From Bacteroidales bacterium (lineage in GTDB: Bacteria; Bacteroidota; Bacteroidia; Bacteroidales; B39-G9): a stretch of DNA of 7,601 nt. The translations under genes and the position numbers were made by a program. This document shows positions 5,936-7,601 of the stretch, piece by piece. Numbering within the stretch: position 1 is the first letter of the stretch; every line of letters starts with the position of its first letter. The notes beneath the pieces were generated by a model. It was not told the DNA's origin. It saw only the letters and a program-made list of their open reading frames with translations, and ran no database searches. The stretch is from positions 1 to 7,601 of the forward strand of contig JAGLDO010000234.1 in NCBI GenBank assembly GCA_023145555.1, in the 5' to 3' direction.

Positions 5936-5970
5936 AATTAAGAATTAATAATTAGGAATTAGGAATTAGA
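5936..5970 (+). repeat. Five 7-bp tandem repeats abutting the barrel-gene start codon
   Basis: Units AATTAAG, AATTAAT, AATTAGG, AATTAGG and AATTAGA follow one another and end one base before the ATG at 5972. They take up nearly all of the 45-bp gap between the ATPase and the barrel gene. The repeats form the ribosome-binding region, with AGGA-like stretches 8-17 bases upstream of the ATG. Changes in unit number could alter barrel expression relative to the ATPase. Such repeats are also common neutral filler in AT-rich Bacteroidetes spacers. Confidence 0.65.
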
Positions 5971-5971
5971 G

Positions 5972-7159
5972 ATGGCAGATTATAATCATAATAAAAAAAT
6001 ATTTATCTCAATTTTGTTATTGTTTTTAGGCTACTTTTCTTTTGGTCAAGATGAAAATCCGAAATACGATTTTAACGGATATATTACAAACATGCAATCA
6101 GTTATGTTTCAGGATGTTGGTGGTGATTGGGTAAATGATAATTTACTTCATAACCGTTTAAATTTTTGTTGGTATCCTACTGATGCAATTACAGCAAGTA
6201 TTCAGATTAGAAATCGTTTTTTTACAGGTGAGACATTAAAATATACAACGGATTATGACAAGCAGTTGGAAAAAGATAATGGTTATTTTGGACTTACAGC
6301 AAATATAATAAACAAAAAATCATGTATATTTAATTCCACAGTAGATCGTTTATGGTTAAAATATTCATCCGGCAATTTCGAAGCTACCATAGGACGACAG
6401 AGACTAAACTGGGGACAAACATTTGTTTGGAACCCAAATGACATTTTTAATGCATATTCTTTTTTTGATTTCGATTATATTGAACATCCCGGTTCTGATG
6501 CTGTTCGTCTTCAGTATTATACCGGAGTTGCTTCGTCTATTGAACTTGCTGCAAAATTAAATTGTGATACTAAAACAACTGCTGCTGCTTTATATAAATT
6601 CAATATGTTTAGTTACGATTTTCAATTTCTTACCGGAATTCTTGACGATACTGTTTATGTGATTGGAGCCGGTTGGTCGGGTAATCTTGGCGATGCCGGA
6701 TTTAGAGGTGAAATTTCTTATTTTGTACCGCAAGATAATGTTAACGATTCTAAACAATTTATGAGTTCTGTCGGTTTAGATTATACATTTAAAAACTCGT
6801 TAATGTTACAAGCTGAATTTTTATTTACCGATAATACTGATAATATTAACTTCACCGACTTTGAGCAATATTATTCCCAAACACTAAATGTGCGTAGTTT
6901 AGCATTTACAAAATATACTTTTTTTTCTCAAATAACATATCCCATAACTCCATTGTTAAATGCAACTTTATCAGGCATGTATTTCCCCAAATTAAAAGGT
7001 TATTATGCAGGACTTTCATTGAGCTATAGCTTAAAAAATAATTTAGACTTTTCTGCTTTTGTTCAGTATTTTAATGCTGAGTTAATTAATAATACTACAA
7101 CGCAAACAGAGAGGCAAAAATTTACTATGGCATTTCTTAAAATGAAATTGAATTTTTAA
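5972..7159 (+). CDS. Secreted outer-membrane beta-barrel protein, DUF1302-like
   Basis: The protein has 395 residues. A signal peptide covers about residues 1-25 (NKKIFISILLLFLGYFSFG before QDENP); the start lies on a longer hydrophilic head, MADYNHN, and no other in-frame start is nearby. The rest alternates polar and hydrophobic residues in short strands with many aromatic residues, and ends with KMKLNF, a terminal phenylalanine as expected for a BAM-inserted barrel. IGRQRLNWGQTFVWNPNDIF (from 140) resembles the GRQxxxWGE motif of DUF1302-type barrels; here glutamine stands where glutamate is usual. No TonB box or plug domain is seen, so it is not a TonB-dependent receptor. DUF1302 barrels in Proteobacteria often lie with DUF1329 proteins and RND pumps. 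Here the neighbours are a LolA-like protein and an FtsX-type ABC transporter, so the barrel may be the outer-membrane partner. Family assignment is by motif only. Confidence 0.7.
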   Translation: MADYNHNKKIFISILLLFLGYFSFGQDENPKYDFNGYITNMQSVMFQDVGGDWVNDNLLHNRLNFCWYPTDAITASIQIRNRFFTGETLKYTTDYDKQLEKDNGYFGLTANIINKKSCIFNSTVDRLWLKYSSGNFEATIGRQRLNWGQTFVWNPNDIFNAYSFFDFDYIEHPGSDAVRLQYYTGVASSIELAAKLNCDTKTTAAALYKFNMFSYDFQFLTGILDDTVYVIGAGWSGNLGDAGFRGEISYFVPQDNVNDSKQFMSSVGLDYTFKNSLMLQAEFLFTDNTDNINFTDFEQYYSQTLNVRSLAFTKYTFFSQITYPITPLLNATLSGMYFPKLKGYYAGLSLSYSLKNNLDFSAFVQYFNAELINNTTTQTERQKFTMAFLKMKLNF

Positions 7160-7218
7160 AAAAAATCCTTTTTATTTTATAAATAAAATAATAACTTTCA
7201 AAGTTGTTAATTATACAA

Positions 7219-7230
7219 GTTGTCGACAAC
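7219..7230. promoter_or_regulatory. Perfect 12-bp palindrome GTTGTCGACAAC
   Basis: The palindrome is exact. ACAAG at 7215-7219 and CTTGT at 7234-7238 add a second, slightly offset layer of symmetry. With no spacer between the halves it suits a dimeric DNA-binding protein better than an RNA hairpin. No adjacent promoter or regulator gene is visible, so its function is unknown. Confidence 0.35.
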
Positions 7231-7352
7231 AATCTTGTGAAACTAATCAAGTAAATAAATATATATACGAATTTGATTAAAACCCAAATTTAACTACCTT
7301 TAGTTTCGTTCAACAACGTGTCATACGTAATGATGGATATTTTTAGGTGAAC

Positions 7353-7385
7353 CGGGAATTAATATAAGTCCCGACCGGCGCCGAC
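7353..7385. other. GC-rich patch with stem CGGGA/TCCCG and palindrome CGGCGCCG
   Basis: CGGGA (7353-7357) pairs with TCCCG (7369-7373) around an 11-nt A/T-rich loop. CGGCGCCG (7376-7383) follows at once, inside two CCGAC copies (7371-7375 and 7381-7385). The GC content differs sharply from its surroundings. It could be a terminator-like stem lacking its T run, a structured RNA or a foreign repeat. Confidence 0.35.
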
Positions 7386-7468
7386 ATATTGTCTGTGTTT
7401 TCTAAGCACTTAAAACGAATTTTCAAAAAATTATAATTCCAATTTATATCTTTTTTGTATTTTTTTGC

Positions 7469-7476
7469 TAACTTTG
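7469..7476 (+). promoter_or_regulatory. Candidate Bacteroidetes -7 element TAACTTTG
   Basis: This is an exact match to TAnnTTTG in a T-rich setting. The nearest upstream TTTTTTG (7451-7457) is only 11 bp away, too close for a normal -33 element, so the promoter is only half supported. A transcript would start near 7482 and carry the hairpin at 7499-7526 in its leader. Confidence 0.4.
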
Positions 7477-7498
7477 GTTTAATTATTAAACACATAGG

Positions 7499-7526
7499 AA
7501 ATAAGACATGCTGGCGTGTCTTATTT
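7499..7526 (+). other. Strong 12-bp hairpin in a possible mRNA leader
   Basis: Arms AAATAAGACATG (7499-7510) and CGTGTCTTATTT (7515-7526) pair completely, with one G-U pair, around a CTGG loop. GGGT follows, not a T run, so it is not a normal intrinsic terminator. A wider inverted repeat TGCTAAC (7466-7472) and GTTAGCA (7531-7537) encloses it. It may be a leader structure of a gene beyond the window, a small RNA, or the end of a mobile element. Confidence 0.5.
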
Positions 7527-7601
7527 GGGTGTTAGCATTCATGCAAAAAAAAACTGACACAATGGAAATTTATATGAAATGTCTTGTCCTAAAATAAGTT
7601 T

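Larger units (their letters stand above)
7160..7601. other. 442-bp gene-poor region after the barrel gene
   Basis: I see no protein gene of useful size. Just after the barrel stop is an all-A/T stem TTTTATTT/AAATAAAA (7170-7177, 7181-7188), too weak to call a terminator with confidence. Next come the dyad AACTTT-C-AAAGTT (7193-7205), a 12-bp palindrome (7219-7230), a GC-rich patch (7351-7385) and a promoter-like site with a strong hairpin (7466-7537). An 18-codon frame at 7541-7597 (MQKKTDTMEIYMKCLVLK) holds a run of nine A bases and is probably chance. Confidence 0.6.

Noticed and set aside
7170..7188. Intrinsic terminator after the barrel gene
   Set aside because: The 8-bp stem is entirely A/T and would be unstable; A/T dyads like this are expected by chance in this DNA.
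7466..7537. Possible integron attC site (TGCTAAC ... GTTAGCA with an inner hairpin)
   Set aside because: The ends do not fit RYYYAAC and GTTRRRY, and no integrase or cassette ORF is seen.
7541..7601. Start of an insertion sequence or a leader peptide at the right edge
   Set aside because: The 18-codon frame has no family match I can support, and the terminal stretch gives no clear inverted end; too little sequence remains to decide.

Overview
The window suggests a Bacteroidota (Bacteroidetes) chromosome. The DNA is very AT-rich. Start codons sit in A/T-rich leaders without Shine-Dalgarno sequences. A near-consensus Bacteroidetes promoter (TTTG, 19 bp, TATTTTTG) lies upstream of the regulator gene. 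The protein families seen (FadL-like barrel with the NPAGL motif, LolA-like periplasmic protein, LolCDE-type ABC transporter) and the small accessory families whose relics are present fit that phylum. Species cannot be named from sequence alone.

Layout. At the left edge, on the minus strand, is the N-terminal part of a FadL/TodX-type outer-membrane protein that runs off the window. A 238-bp divergent intergenic region separates it from a plus-strand cluster: a TetR-type repressor with an operator-like dyad next to its own promoter; a secreted LolA-like (outer membrane lipoprotein-sorting type) protein; two paralogous FtsX/MacB-type permeases of 406 and 407 residues; a LolD-like ATPase; and a secreted protein of 395 residues that looks like an outer-membrane beta-barrel with a DUF1302-like GRQxxNWG motif. 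Spacings are 21, 168, 15, 526 and 45 bp. The last 442 bp hold no convincing gene, but carry several hairpins, a GC-rich patch and a promoter-like sequence with a strong hairpin downstream.

How the genes may work together (inference). The permeases and ATPase resemble the inner-membrane LolCDE machine, which extracts lipidated or hydrophobic cargo from the inner membrane. The LolA-like protein could carry such cargo through the periplasm and the barrel could accept or export it at the outer membrane. The TetR protein would adjust the set to a hydrophobic ligand, and the divergent FadL-like channel handles hydrophobic molecules. The set could therefore be one regulated envelope-spanning hydrophobic-cargo trafficking module.

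Both large gaps inside the cluster contain decayed accessory ORFs: a GxxExxY-family fragment between the LolA-like gene and permease 1, and a four-helix-bundle (S23/IVP) fragment between permease 2 and the ATPase. The second is disrupted by a 126-bp element of nested inverted repeats and flanked by AATGAC/GTCATT repeats. The spacers of this operon therefore look like repeated insertion targets.
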